From positions 69,688,001 to 69,752,000 of the forward strand of contig CM034546.1 of NCBI GenBank assembly GCA_020055645.1: a DNA stretch of 64,000 nucleotides. Reading direction: 5' to 3'. The translations under genes were made by a program, and so were the position numbers. The notes under the pieces were generated by a model. That model saw nothing but the letters and a program-made list of their open reading frames with translations. It had not been told where the DNA came from and did no database searches. Shown here one piece after another: positions 10,269-21,698 of this stretch (position 1 is the first letter of the stretch; the number at the start of each line of letters is the position of its first letter). The DNA is from Tomocerus qinae. Its lineage: Eukaryota; Arthropoda; Collembola; Entomobryomorpha; Tomoceridae.

Positions 10269-11600
10269 ATGGGCGATAACCAAACTGCAAATACATTTGA
10301 AGAGGTAGATCCCGTTTTGTTAGAATTAATTAAAGAAGACTCTTTGCTACCTCCACATATCAAAAGTTTTGGAGAAGTACCAGAAGCATCGCGGTGCAAT
10401 GTAATTTTACTAACTGGATTAACAGGAAATCTTGGTCCGTACTTGTTGAAGAATTTGTTGAAGCGATCTAATATAAAAGTCTACTGCCTGGTGCGGAAAT
10501 CAGCTTTAGAACATGCTGAAAAACTTGTAGCGGAATTGCAAATGGAAAATGATGTTGAAGAGAGGGTGATTTTGATTCCTGGAGATCTGTCTGTGGAAAA
10601 ATTTGGAATAGAAGCTACAAAGTACGACGATCTTTGTTTGGAAGTTAATGCTGTGGTACATTCAGGTGTGAAAAGCCATCATTTGGAGATGTATCAGAAG
10701 AATATTGGCAAAAACAACGATTTGCGGACGGTTAACGTTCTAGGAACAATAAGAGTTCTGGAATTTGCAACGACTGGTACATTGAAACGGATTTTATATG
10801 CTTCGTCAATTTTGGCATGCAATAGAATTTCCGACACTGAAACAACAATGTCAGAAGAACTGATAGAAGATGACAATTATGGCGATGGACTCGGCCAGGG
10901 CTATGCTATTTCGAAATTTATCGGTGACAAATTGATGAGTCAAGCCATTCGGAGAGGAATCCCAGTCATTGTGTTCAGATTTCCATTGATAATTTTTGAT
11001 AGTCAAACTGGACACATGAATTTTAAAAACAATCATTTCTTCTATCTTCTAATGGCAGTCATCGAAACTGGAAAGAAGCCGGAGTATCCGTCTGCATTTC
11101 CAGCAATTCCTGTTGATATATGTGCTGATATCAGCATTGATTTGTTCTTCAAGGATGACGTACCAGAAGGAATTTACAATCTTTTGAATCCCCATAATTG
11201 GAACTTTGAAACAGGAAAATTGGAAGGTTCAAAGATAATTTCGCTGCCCCCAATCAGAAAAGTTCAATTTACTGAGTTTTCTAACACATTGGTAGCGTTA
11301 GGAGACAAATCTATTTTGTATCCCTTCAGGATGATTTACTTTGACAAAGACGCACAAGAAATGTTAGCCACATTCAGTTTGACTTCGAAACTTCTTCTTA
11401 CTGAAGAAGGTGGAAAATATCTGGAGAATGTTTCTTCTAAGTTTCGAAAATATGTACTAAATATTGATCAATTAATTGAAACTCCGCTCGAATTGTCCCT
11501 AAAATTGATCACGTTGGGCAAAGAAGCAGGTTACTGTACGAAGCAAGTGACGCAATATTTGAAGGAAATAATTTTTGAAGACACAAGAAATATTACTTAG
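10269..11600 (+). CDS. Stand-alone NRPS-type thioester reductase (NAD-binding 4 / Male-sterility fold)
   Basis: A single uninterrupted frame of 443 aa; the ATG at 10269 (context ACAATGG) is the first true ATG. It is an extended short-chain dehydrogenase: nucleotide motif TGLTGNLG at residues 49-56, YLLKNLLKR and VYCLVRKSA after it, VVHSG at 129-133, catalytic Ser in YASS (about 179), and YAISK (Tyr212, Lys216). The leader before the Rossmann fold (ELIKEDSLLPPHI) resembles the linker that precedes reductase domains in NRPS, aminoadipate reductase and carboxylic-acid reductases, rather than the start of animal fatty acyl-CoA reductases. The C-terminal FAR_C region typical of wax or pheromone enzymes is not apparent. 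Expected chemistry is NAD(P)H-dependent reduction of a thioester to an aldehyde or alcohol; the substrate is unknown. It has no introns while its neighbours do. A poly(A) signal AATAAA follows at 11703. Confidence 0.8.
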   Translation: MGDNQTANTFEEVDPVLLELIKEDSLLPPHIKSFGEVPEASRCNVILLTGLTGNLGPYLLKNLLKRSNIKVYCLVRKSALEHAEKLVAELQMENDVEERVILIPGDLSVEKFGIEATKYDDLCLEVNAVVHSGVKSHHLEMYQKNIGKNNDLRTVNVLGTIRVLEFATTGTLKRILYASSILACNRISDTETTMSEELIEDDNYGDGLGQGYAISKFIGDKLMSQAIRRGIPVIVFRFPLIIFDSQTGHMNFKNNHFFYLLMAVIETGKKPEYPSAFPAIPVDICADISIDLFFKDDVPEGIYNLLNPHNWNFETGKLEGSKIISLPPIRKVQFTEFSNTLVALGDKSILYPFRMIYFDKDAQEMLATFSLTSKLLLTEEGGKYLENVSSKFRKYVLNIDQLIETPLELSLKLITLGKEAGYCTKQVTQYLKEIIFEDTRNIT

Positions 11601-11702
11601 ATATTATACTTTATTTGCTTCTTGGCACATTCGATTCTGTTAAATGAACATTTACTAAAATAATTGATTTGGTTATTTATAACTTTATCGGCAATGAAAT
11701 CA

Positions 11703-11708
11703 AATAAA
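11703..11708 (+). promoter_or_regulatory. Polyadenylation signal of the reductase gene
   Basis: AATAAA about 100 bp past the stop codon, on the coding strand and in an AT-rich context; it is the first perfect hexamer in the 3' flank. Confidence 0.5.
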
Positions 11709-12812
11709 AGATTAAATTAACTTGCTTCGAATCTTCTGATAATATTTTACTGTAAAACGGGTCCTATGGCCTATCATGTTTATTTCCAAATCCAAACTAA
11801 TACTTTTGTTTTAAAATAATTATAATACCTATATTATCTGACCTCTATAAAATATTATAACATTGCCATGACTATGTAAATGTTGAAGATTGTAAATGAA
11901 TGTCTTTGGGTCCTGGAATTCCATTAAATTATATTTCATCAGTTTCTCTTTAGAATAGTGTTGATTTGAAATTATTTAAAGCTGGGTAAATGATGGATTT
12001 TTGATGCTGATTTATAAGTTAAATGAATTGCATTCAAATGGAAAATTGCACATCATAAACAGTTTATAGATAATTTATTATCATGGTTATGACTTACCTA
12101 TAGGTAAAAAATAAACGATGTTTAAGGGCATTTTTGTTGCATCAGTTTTTTATTTTGGCTGGAAGCTGAAAAGGCTTGATTTGATTCATTCTAAATTTCT
12201 GTCCAATAATCAACGTTTTAGTTATAACATGGTATTTGGTGAAAGAAAATTATCTGTTTCGTATTTAATAAAATAAAATTTAATTGATTCTAATATCCAT
12301 TAATGACAAATCCAAAACAGGAAAGTGTGTTTTATTGTTGGCAATTAGAATTGTGGCATACAAAAAGTATCAAAGTTAAAATTAGATTTTAAAATTATAA
12401 GTAGAAACTGCAAAGACTTCAAGGCTCAAATAAAAACTGCCATATAATATACAGGAATTTGTGAACCAATTCTTATACTTATTTCTACAAAGCCTACCTA
12501 TGTTACTATATAGGCACTGGCTGAGATATAATACGTTATAGGTAAAGAGTAAGATAATTATTTTTTAGCAGTGTTGTTAATCTCTAAATCTGGTCTGATT
12601 CATTCATGTAAATAAGTTCGTTGTTTAGTTCTAAAATAACTTGAGTTTAGTTTCCCTTACCGGTAAAGCCATAACCTAAATTTTATTTATATTAGGTAGG
12701 CACCTATGCTACATTTCTATATTTGTTAAGTGTCTATTGAAGAGTAATTTTCAAAAATTATATCTGTATGCCTATAGTGTAGAAATAGGTTGTTAAAAAT
12801 TAGCTGGGAGTT
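11709..12812. other. Intergenic, no gene recognised
   Basis: AT-rich spacer between converging genes. I found no coding frame or repeat ends. Confidence 0.4.
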
Positions 12813-13682
12813 TTAATTTTGAAGACACATTTTCATGCAATAGCTTTCTTTGGCTGCTTTTTCACAGTTTTCATAATTGTATTCGTAAAAATACTTGGGA
12901 TCCTTAAATCCAATAGACTTTACATGGTCGTAAATATCCTCCTTTTCAGCATTGTCAAGTTTGTTGACTTTAGTATTAACAGCCCAACTCTTTTGTCCAC
13001 TAGTCCAGCAAGTTACAGTGACGAAGTAGTCAGCTCCAACTTTGGTTACCCAAGATCTCTCTAAACAAAGTAACAAGAGCAGGCAATCAGTATTCATAAT
13101 TAGAAATTAAAATACGTAGGAAATTCGTTATAAAAATGCTGCTATACTTTACTAGCCATAGCTATAAATAATTGTATTTTAACTTTATGCCAATTTCTGT
13201 CTCAAAATCCATTTTCTAAAACCTCAGTCAAAGACTCAGTTACGATTATTATTGTTAGAATCAAATAAATTTCATTAAGAATTTGATTTGAAAATCAATG
13301 TATTTGGATTGTATGAAAATTAGTTCTTACGCCAATCCTCTTGACCTCTGACTGTCCAAATCAGAGTATTATTTTCTGAAAGTTTCATGTCGTACGCAAC
13401 ATTTGCTCCACCAGACCCTAATACTTCAACGTTCAATGGATGTTGGGATGCATCAATAGTAAATGTAGGGCAAAGATTTTTAATATCTTCATCGGATATA
13501 CTTTTTGCTTTCCGCCCTATAACGTCTTTTCCGAACATAAAGAGTTCATACTTGGATATCATGGGGTTAAACCATGTTATGCTCCTGTTTTGAAACTGAA
13601 AACAACATAAAATTTTTTAAAAATTAGCCAATAAAAACTATTTTTAAAAGTAGAATTTTTACCAATGACGAATCTACAGGTA

Positions 13683-14927
13683 CACTCTTAAAAAATAGCA
13701 TAATATTTTCATCAAACTTGAGTAATCGGTACTCAATATTTTAGTACGAAATGTGCTGACTCAACTGTTGAATAAAATTTATTCAACCGAATTGAGTAAC
13801 CTGTTTTTACAGAAGTTGACTTACTTTTACTCTATTGTTGAGGAAATTATCCTTTCCGGTTGTGTAATTTATGCTGTCATGTTGAATATAATATGATATC
13901 ATGTTGAGCATAGCATGCTATCATGTTGAGTAAAATATGCTATCATGTTGAGTAAAATATGCAATCATGTTGAGTGTAATATGCTATCATGTTCAGTAAA
14001 ATGTGCTATAAAGTTTAGTAATATCACGTTCAGTTTATTTATTGCAGCTGTTATATTTTAATACAAGCACAAAACAGTATAAAATTATTAATAATCGAAA
14101 AAAATTCAATATAAAAACAATTAGAAACACTATAAAATTTAAACAAAACAATTAAAAAACATGCAAATCAATTCAATTTTTAGTACCTAAATAATTGTGT
14201 ATTACAGTTTGAACAGTTACGGTAAGGTTGTTGAGAAAAAAACAAGTATGTTGCAGAATCTTCAAACGATTACCAATTGAAGGGACGAGAATGGCAATCA
14301 ATAGATCTTCCAACCAATTTTCTTGTATGGCAAAACAGAAATTGCAACGAAACTTCGTCATCCACGTTATTCTCTGAAAAAAACAAAGTATATTTAAAAC
14401 CGATTATAGTCAGCTGAATTTTGTTGTCATTGGTTTATTTTATCAAACTAAACACTAAACTAAAAACGAAAAAGTTTTATGTAATATAGTTTGTTTCCTT
14501 ACCTCACCATCTCCGAAAGAGGACCAAGATTTGAAGAATTAAGTATATTTTCACCTGCTGAGTATGACATTTTATAGGTTTAAAAAATTTATTGGTGACA
14601 GCAGACTGGTATTTTATTTTAAAGCGTACGAGTGTCCAGAATGCTACTTCCGCATGCACGCATGTTGTCAAAGGTAGCCGCGTGATGATTACTCTGGCGA
14701 TTGAGTATTATTTATTCAACATTTCGACATCGTTTGCTCAACAGTTGACTAGTTTAAGGACACTACACAACATTGAGGATAATTTACTCAATAGTTAAGT
14801 TTGATTTATACAACCGCAGAATGTATAACTGTATTGAGCAAAAATCAATCAACATTTGCTCAGTTTTTTATCAAAGTTGGGCAAAATAGTATTACTCAAC
14901 AAAATTGGCTGAATTTTTTTAAGAGTG
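13683..14927. mobile_element. 1.25-kb non-autonomous TA-target transposon
   Basis: The element is bounded by inverted ends CACTCTTAAAAAA and TTTTTTAAGAGTG and flanked by a TA dinucleotide on both sides (13681-13682 and 14928-14929), the target duplication of Tc1/mariner-type elements. The interior has no transposase. It has degenerate inverted sub-terminal motifs of the type TGTTGAGTAAA on the left and CTCAACA on the right, and a short 22-bp tandem array at about 13890-14010. Because the pre-insertion site is a readable coding exon, both ends and the target duplication are well fixed. Confidence 0.88.
13890..14010. repeat. 22-bp tandem repeat inside the transposon
   Basis: About six imperfect copies of a unit like ATCATGTTGAGTAAAATATG. 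The unit contains the same GTTGAGT string that recurs throughout the sub-terminal regions of the element, so it may be a transposase-binding motif array. That role is inference. Confidence 0.75.
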
Positions 14928-15029
14928 TAATGACACAAGATCTTTAAGACATGGTCCTTCAGCAGCCAAATCAACGTCCAGAGCAGTCGAAACTGCAATA
15001 AAGCCAAGCAATGGAAGAAATTTAATCAT

Positions 15030-16502
15030 TTTTGAAAATTGGAGAGCTATTTGACGAAGGAATAATGTCTTCAAAGTACGTCTCTAAACGCGAGACAAAA
15101 TTAAACAGACTCAGGACATAAAGGAATCCGCTATATAAACCAATTCAATTTATGTGTTTTTTGTCCGCTGGATAATTAATTTATGCACAAAAAATCGTGT
15201 TTCATTGCGAGAGAGAAGAAAGACCGGTTTGTATATCCAGTAATATCCAGTTGAATTACTTAACGTAGTACAGCATGGACAAACAGCATCATTTTTGTGT
15301 TTATATACAAAGTACAACGCACTATGTTCATTTCCTTGGTTCAGTTTGTGACAAAAGGGTAACCTGAGACGAAATCAATTTTTACAATATAATGATTTTA
15401 AATTTTCTTACTTTTAAATTGACGGTGGCTAAAACCTTTTAATTATACTCGTGGCATTTAGCCTTACGAATTTTTTCAATAAGTGAAATTTCAGCAAATG
15501 TTTCCTACTGCCGATTCCGAGTTTGATAAGGCCAAAATTTAATAATTTCAAATTCGCAAACTCAGCCACTTGTTATTTTCGATGAATTTGTTTCATGAAA
15601 CAATTTAAATAATTCTTCAATTTCACATCCACCTGCTGTTTAAAAATCAAACCCCCGACTTTTGAATAACAAGGATTAAAACCTCTGAAATTCTTAATGT
15701 GATATTCCCCAAAACGTGTTTTAAGGTTGATTTCTACCGTAGTTTTTACGAATTCGAGGTACTGAAATCGCATAAATATCATTTCCATAAATTATTTTAA
15801 ATATCGAGGTTTTAGGTATTTCTTTATATTTTAAAAGAAAAATAGCTTCAGTAAACTTGAAACCATTTTTAGAATTAATGTCAAAATCTAAGCAAAGAAA
15901 ATGAACATAGTGCAATGCTAAGACCATGCCCAAACCTTTTCTTATTTCAATCTTTCAATCAACAACTTTTCACATATAATGTATGGAAAATTTAAAATTG
16001 ATTTATGCTGTCATGTTGTAAACCGGCAAGTAACACGATTAAATACATTTATAAAAAACAAAGATAACAAAAATAGAAGGCAAAAATTATTCTCTTCATC
16101 GTCGCAGTACAACAATCCGTGGTAGAAGATAACACTATATTTGTGTAAAAATTAAATTACAAGGTTCATCCGGGCCGAAAATAATGTATTCATCATAGGC
16201 GTCCTATGGATTTGCAAAAACAAATCCACCTGGACATTTGCAAGATAAAATGTTAGCTACAGACTAGACTGTGATAATTTGAACAATTCAAAACTAGTTA
16301 AATCGAATGTGATGCAACAGTGTGATGTGGCTGTTATGGAAGTAGTGGTAATGGAGGCAAAAAATTACAGCTGCCTAAATATAGCCGTCTATCCAAAATA
16401 AATCAAACAAATCTTACGAATGTCAACCAACCCAACTGAAAATAAAAGTCTAGTAAACATAAATGTTAAATATAGTTGGACTACAAACAGTGCAGTAAAT
16501 AT
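15030..16502. other. Intergenic, AT-rich
   Basis: Upstream flank of the minus-strand secreted-protein gene. A TATATAG string on the minus strand near 15137 could be its TATA box. Frames at 15573-15933 look random. No repeat boundaries were recognised. Confidence 0.4.
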
Positions 16503-17012
16503 AGACCAACTTAGATCAACTTGGGGCAATAGAGATAAACTTAGATCAACTTATATTAATTTAGATCAACGCTTATACCAATTTAGACAAACCTAGACCA
16601 ATTTAAACGAACCTAGACCAATTTAAACAAACCTAGACCAATTTAAACAAACCTAGACCAATTTAGACGAACTTGGACCAATTTAGACGAACTTGGACCA
16701 ATTCAGACGAACTTGGACCAATTTAGACGAACCTAGACCAATTTAAACGAGCTTAGACCAATTTAGACGAACCTAGACCAATATAAACAAGCTTAGACCA
16801 ATTTAAACGACTTAGACCAATTTAGACGAACTTGGACCAATTTAGACGAACTTAGACCAATTTAGACGAACCTAGACCAATTTAGACGAACCTAGACCAA
16901 TTTAAACGAGCTTAGACCAATTTAGACAAAATTGGACCAATTTAGACGAACCTAGACCAATTTAGACGAACTTAGACCAATTTAGACGAACTTGGACTAA
17001 TTTAGACGAACT
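16503..17012. repeat. Minisatellite, 20-bp unit
   Basis: About 25 head-to-tail copies of a unit like TTAGACCAATTTAGACGAAC, mostly exactly 20 bp apart (one copy is 19 bp). The edge copies on the left (TTAGATCAACTT) are more diverged, as expected for an array growing by slippage or unequal exchange. Variation alternates between CTAGACC and TTGGACC and between AGACGAAC and AAACAAAC, which hints at higher-order organisation. No spacers and no cas genes are present, so it is not a CRISPR. Confidence 0.95.
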
Positions 17013-18825
17013 TTAAAAATCACAGAAAAAACATTTTAAAAATACATTTATGCTTCACAGGTACATTACATAATATATTGCATTCAAAGGTAGAGAAAAA
17101 TAGTAACTTTGCTTATTCACAGCAAACAAGGAAAAAGTATCTAAACTCTCTTCTTCGCTACGCCTAATTTATATGTTTAAAAAGCTGTAACCTTTCAAAT
17201 ATAGGTGTGCACTTTGAACTGTATAAAATAATCTGTCTATCTTCGATATTTATTGGTTGTCCGGTAAAACTATATACCATTGTGGGAAAAGGTCTTTATT
17301 CAAGAATAAATTTGGTGTCGGGGTAATTACCATAATTATTAGCATTATTTATTTACTGCAAACGCACGTAGTGAAATACAGAAATAATCTATTGAATGTA
17401 AAACTGAAATTAAAATGGATTTTTAAAAATTATAAATTCGGAAGACATCCTTTACATTGCAGATTGCAGCAATGAAGATAAAGTGTAAGATGCATAATAA
17501 TAATATACTTTTATATAAACATGGAAGAACGTTAATAATGCAAAAATATTATTACATAGTATCCGTTACATGCAATCTGCATACACGAAAACCTTGAACT
17601 GATAAGATAATTATATCTTACAGTTAGCATAATAGATAAGATATCTATTATGCTAACTGATTTTTAAAACGTTATCATCAACACCGTACTTAATCCTTAA
17701 AGCATTCAAATGACTGTAAGATAGTTTTAATTTGTTATTAGATAAATCTGATCGCTACTTATCCCTACCGCTTTACAAACGTTAAATGTGCTGCGGCTTT
17801 AGGAATGCGAATAAATTCGTACAATGGTATTCTAGACTAGTTAAAGAAGTGCAAAAATGTAGGTACTAGCAGTAGTTTTAATACCAGCACTGGAAGCAGT
17901 TGCAATACTAGGACTAGGACACTATAGGCACTGACCACGAAGAGTAGTCAAGTATTCACCGCATTAACCAGTCACTACTGTAAACACCAGAGTATGAAAA
18001 CCTCAAGGGGTTTTTGGTTTGATACCCAAAAGCCCGGTTTTTGGGTTTCATACCCTCAAACTCAAAAAGGCAGGATTTTGACTTTTCAGGCCATGGTAAA
18101 CACTCCAAAGGTTTCGTTTATTTTAAATGCGATGTAAGAATACAGAATTATACCAATAACGCTCGTTTTTGTGTAATAGAGTTGTTTACCGATAATGTCA
18201 TGCTGATATGGTGACACTGACACCTTAATTGCATTTAGACCACTGTTTTAAATTACAAACTATTATTGTGGTAGGTAATGTTATTCTTGTTTTGAAGTTA
18301 TTCATGGTTAAATACGCATTAGTATGGCTGTGGGAAGCGAATACCAAAATGTAAACAGAAAATAACGTACATTCAAATTCAATATAGAACAAACCTTTAA
18401 TAATGTTAAAATCTTTAAAAATGTGTTGACTATGTAATAGTTGCCTCCTGCATGAGACTTGGAGAAGAGTTAATACGGAATGTTCTAATGGTAAAGTAAA
18501 GCCAATGCAATTAATTCCAGTCCACCTATATGCTAATGTTTTGGATTGAGAAACCAATAATTTACTTATTTACATCTTCGTACACTCAAAATAGAACGAT
18601 GTCTTGTTTGCTGGAATGTTGGTTTCTCGTAATTACATTATGATTAATGGATGTGTTTTTGTGTTACGACTACGACTCTACGAAGTTCATTTCCCCTTAC
18701 CAGTCGTCCCATTCTCACAAACTTCCCAGTCGATGTTTGAGCAATCAGAAATTAAAGTCACTTATCATCTAAGTCCCTTCTTCTTTATCGTATTAGAATA
18801 CTTTTTACGCGTTCTACAGATAGAA
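17013..18825. other. Intergenic with a short perfect palindrome
   Basis: No credible gene. It contains the 39-bp inverted repeat listed at 17621-17659 and an odd C/G-tract stretch at 18000-18070 where CAAAAACCC-type and GGGTTT-type strings alternate. The minus-strand frame 18225-18557 has no family features. Confidence 0.4.
17621..17659. repeat. Short perfect inverted repeat
   Basis: Two 18-bp arms (CAGTTAGCATAATAGATA and its exact complement) with a 3-nt loop, a potential very stable hairpin. A second weak hairpin (AAGATAATTATATCTT) sits immediately to the left. Function unknown. Confidence 0.85.
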
Positions 18826-19463
18826 ATGGTAAATCAAATCGTATTGCATTTTATTTCCATCCTTTTCGTTTGCAGCACTTCTTCAGGTAACATTTAATCC
18901 GTGATAAGTTTATTATTAAATGGTAATTTCAAATTTTGTGACGTTCAGTTTATGAAATTTTTTTGTATACAACGCTATTATATTCTTCCAAAAATGTAAT
19001 TCAGCTTTGAGATGTTACCAGTGTCAAAGCAGAGACGAAGGTTGCCTTTCACATCCACCTCCCGAGAGATACCTCCAATATTGCGATTCTTGTAAGTTTT
19101 AAGATTTGATAAAAAACCCAACTAAATTTAATCAATAATATATACAATAAAAATTATGTATTTAAATATTTAAATATTTTTCAAGATTCCGTGTGTGCTG
19201 TTATGTATTCAAAGGAGGAAGGCATGGATAAGGATAACGTCAACCGATATTGTACCAGATACGACATGAGCTCTGGTCAAATCGGTCACTGTGAGGCTAT
19301 GGATTATGCCTCGGCTATGGAAGGAAATAGAGAACGATTACGTAGAAAACTTTGTACTTGTAACGACAAAGATGGTTGCAATGGAGTTGGGAATGTCAAA
19401 TGCTCGAATTTCTTTATGTATTTCATGTTCCTTGGAACGGTTTCATTAATAAAATATTTCTAG
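18826..19463 (+). CDS. Ly6/three-finger GPI-type surface protein
   Basis: Three exons join in frame to 141 aa: 18826-18886, 19005-19091 and 19186-19463. Residues 1-20 are a signal peptide ending CSTSS. The mature part opens with the diagnostic LRCYQCQS, continues with YCDS and VCAVMYSKE, and closes with LCTCNDKDGCN, the CN motif that ends the three-finger Ly6 fold. The last 15 residues are hydrophobic and end in LIKYF, consistent with a GPI-attachment signal. The family in insects (Boudin, Crooked, Coiled, Quiver relatives) acts at septate junctions and in ion-channel modulation; which orthologue this is cannot be said from sequence alone. Confidence 0.85.
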
Positions 19464-20082
19464 AATGTCTCACCTATACAACAAATCCCATTAGTTATTG
19501 ATCTATGTTAATTTATACTTCAAAAATTTTGAATTGTATGAATAAAAACATGTAAACATTTTATTCCGTACTGCTATTCCTTTACTAATTATAGGTCATG
19601 TCTTTCTGAATCATCTTATAGAACTTCAGCTTCAGCATGTTAGATATAATCCAAAATAGGGTTGATCAAACAAGGAGAAAACAGAATCCAAATAAATTTG
19701 TTAAAACAAATCTTCCAATATTGACGAGTCCAAGTAATTTCTATTAGGTGTTAGTGATACTTAAATAGCATCAGGTATTGGTACATGTTGTTATTTTTAT
19801 GCTTCCCATAATATTGATTATAAATATGAGTATAGTCTAAATACGAAGAATATCGATGGAACAGAGTCCAAGATTATTTTTATTAATTAGCTGTGTCTGG
19901 GTGTGATACTTAAATAGTATTGGTAGAGATGTTTTTTATTTGTGAGTTTCCCATAAAGAAATATTTTGAATAATAAATGAGTAGTCTAAGTACAACGAAT
20001 ATTGAAATTATTACATTTATTCTTAATCTAAGGTAATCTTATTAGAGGGGGTATTATTATTTATTTATTTAGGTCAAGTACT
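19464..20082. other. Convergent intergenic spacer
   Basis: Spacer between the Ly6 gene and the minus-strand chemoreceptor. Two related stretches (around 19735-19840 and 19865-19990), sharing the CAGGTATTGG/CATAATATTG and TCTAAATACGAAGAATAT motifs, suggest an old local duplication of about 125 bp. Nothing coding. Confidence 0.45.
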
Positions 20083-21698
20083 CTATTTGTGCATTGCTGT
20101 GATTAGCTTAAATGTCCCGTTTGTTATTGTAAGCATAAATTTCGGGACACTTTTCTTTGACATTGAAGCTACATTACCAATTTTGATGACTACAGGTCTC
20201 CAAGTCTTATAGAATGCTTTCATGTATGCATTTTTTGCAGGATCTTTTGAATAGAATGACTTCCATGACTTTTTGCAACTCTTTTTTGACCTTGTCATGT
20301 GCTGACCATTTCTGAGACAGTATACCCACGTAACAATCGCTACAACAATAACGCTAACAAAACAACAAATTTCAATGGTTTTCAGTTGGGAATATGCCTT
20401 CATCAATACTAAATTACTGCCAAAAATCGACCTGGTGATCAAGGAGCGAAAAGGAACATAAAATAGTGACACGTTGCTTTGGTAGATATTAGTAATGATG
20501 GTTGTCGTACGTACGATGTTCGTTATTGCTTCAGGGGTTCGGATAGAGTCCTTGGTGGTATATCTTGATTTTCCATACCTATAATTCAGAGCAGAATTTA
20601 AGCCCAGCTCTTTACCACTTTTCTATTGTGAATAAATTATGTATAAATAATCATGTATTATATTGCAGGCAACAATATTCATTTCCATACAAGTATCTAA
20701 GGTACATGTCGTGCTGACCCATAAACCCCAAGAAAAGGATGTTTAGTCAAAATCCTTTAAAATTTAAAAATCTAAAACTTTTCATGCGATATTTTGCCAA
20801 TAAAAGCCAAATGCCATTTTTACCCGCAATTTATGGTGGTTAAAATAATTATACTTATGGATCAAATGACCCATTTGCTATGAAAAGGAATGAAATGAAG
20901 GATTTAGTGCTTACTTGATTTCATTATAGATGTATCCTACACAGAGTTGTGCATTGTTTTCTCCAATCAACACCATCAACATCAGGAATGCAGCTCCACC
21001 TGTTATGGTGAAGGCCAAGCCCATTATAAATGCGAGGTGAAAAAAGACATAGCGGTTGTGTTTTGGAATCAATGTTGGTAGCCATACCACTTGATTTTTT
21101 GTCTCCAAATAGAATAGAATCGCTAACATCGGGGCCATCGGTCTCATCAACAGAAATAGTTTTTGAATCAAGCCATCAGTTTTAGATGTTACGTTCAAGT
21201 TTGGATTTTTAAAATATGTTTCTGAAATGAAGACAATTTTATATTTAATTAAATAATTATGTATTGGCTTTAAATAGACATATTTATGAGTAATTTTATA
21301 AAATTAAACTTGATGAAAGATGATTTTAATTCAAGAGACTTACTGCGCAATTTTATGGCGAAATGTGCAGTAATGTTGGTAATGTAGGCCAAATCATCAC
21401 TTTTCATATAACTTAGAACTATTACGAGAGAAGACAGTAAATTTAACATTAGGAGAATTCCGCTAATTAAATATTCACTTGATTTTGATCCCTCCAAATA
21501 GACTTGCAACAAACGAACCGCACAGAAAGTCGTTTGGAACAGTACAGCGGCAACCATTCCGTAGTGCTTTAGTTGATGAAATAAATTCGCTTTCACTATT
21601 TTCCCTTTTTTATCATCCCAAACATAGGGCAAATATCCGAAAAAGCAACTCCAATTTATGGCCACTGAAAGATTTTCAATGGATTTTTTGGACAACAT
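20083..21698 (-). CDS. Seven-transmembrane chemoreceptor (gustatory-receptor-like)
   Basis: Three exons join in frame to 385 aa: 21698-21344, 21221-20915 and 20578-20083, all with GT-AG ends. The protein is strongly hydrophobic, with membrane segments near residues 45-65, 75-97, around 140, 160-190 and 285-305. It has an intracellular N-terminus (SVAINWSCFFGYLPYVW) and a C-terminal end (RPVVIKIGNVASMSKK, TNGTFKLI) in the position where arthropod gustatory receptors carry their conserved last helix. Length (about 380-400 aa) fits the family. The canonical TYhhhhhQF signature of insect Grs is not present, so assignment rests on topology, length and C-terminal style. An unrelated polytopic membrane protein is the main alternative. 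Confidence 0.65.

Larger units (their letters stand above)
12813..15029 (-). pseudogene. Small secreted protein gene with transposon inside coding exon 1
   Basis: If the insert 13683-14927 plus one TA is removed, three exons join perfectly to 210 aa: 15029-14928 continued by 13680-13663, then 13595-13331, then 13060-12813. The start is a signal peptide (MIKFLPLLGFIAVSTAL), followed by a Cys-containing mature protein with a Trp-rich stretch (LIWTVRGQEDW) and a Cys-rich C-terminal part (CWTSGQKSW, ESYCMKMCL). I do not recognise the family. As it stands, translation runs from the exon into the element and stops after about 36 residues (SLHS, then TAA). The remaining exons keep intact frames and good splice sites, so the insertion is probably recent. 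The assembled haplotype may be a null allele. The gene could also still work in other individuals. Confidence 0.7.

Noticed and set aside
13320-13593. Plus-strand 68-codon frame
   Set aside because: Antisense shadow of the second exon of the secreted-protein gene.
13683-14927. Transposase gene in the TA-flanked element
   Set aside because: The only frame (62 codons, minus strand) has no DDE/D features and is too short; the element is non-autonomous.
16503-17012. CRISPR array
   Set aside because: Units are contiguous 20-mers with no unique spacers, no cas genes, and the DNA is eukaryotic.
18225-18557. 110-codon minus-strand frame
   Set aside because: No domain, signal peptide, membrane pattern or joinable exons; chance length in AT-rich DNA.
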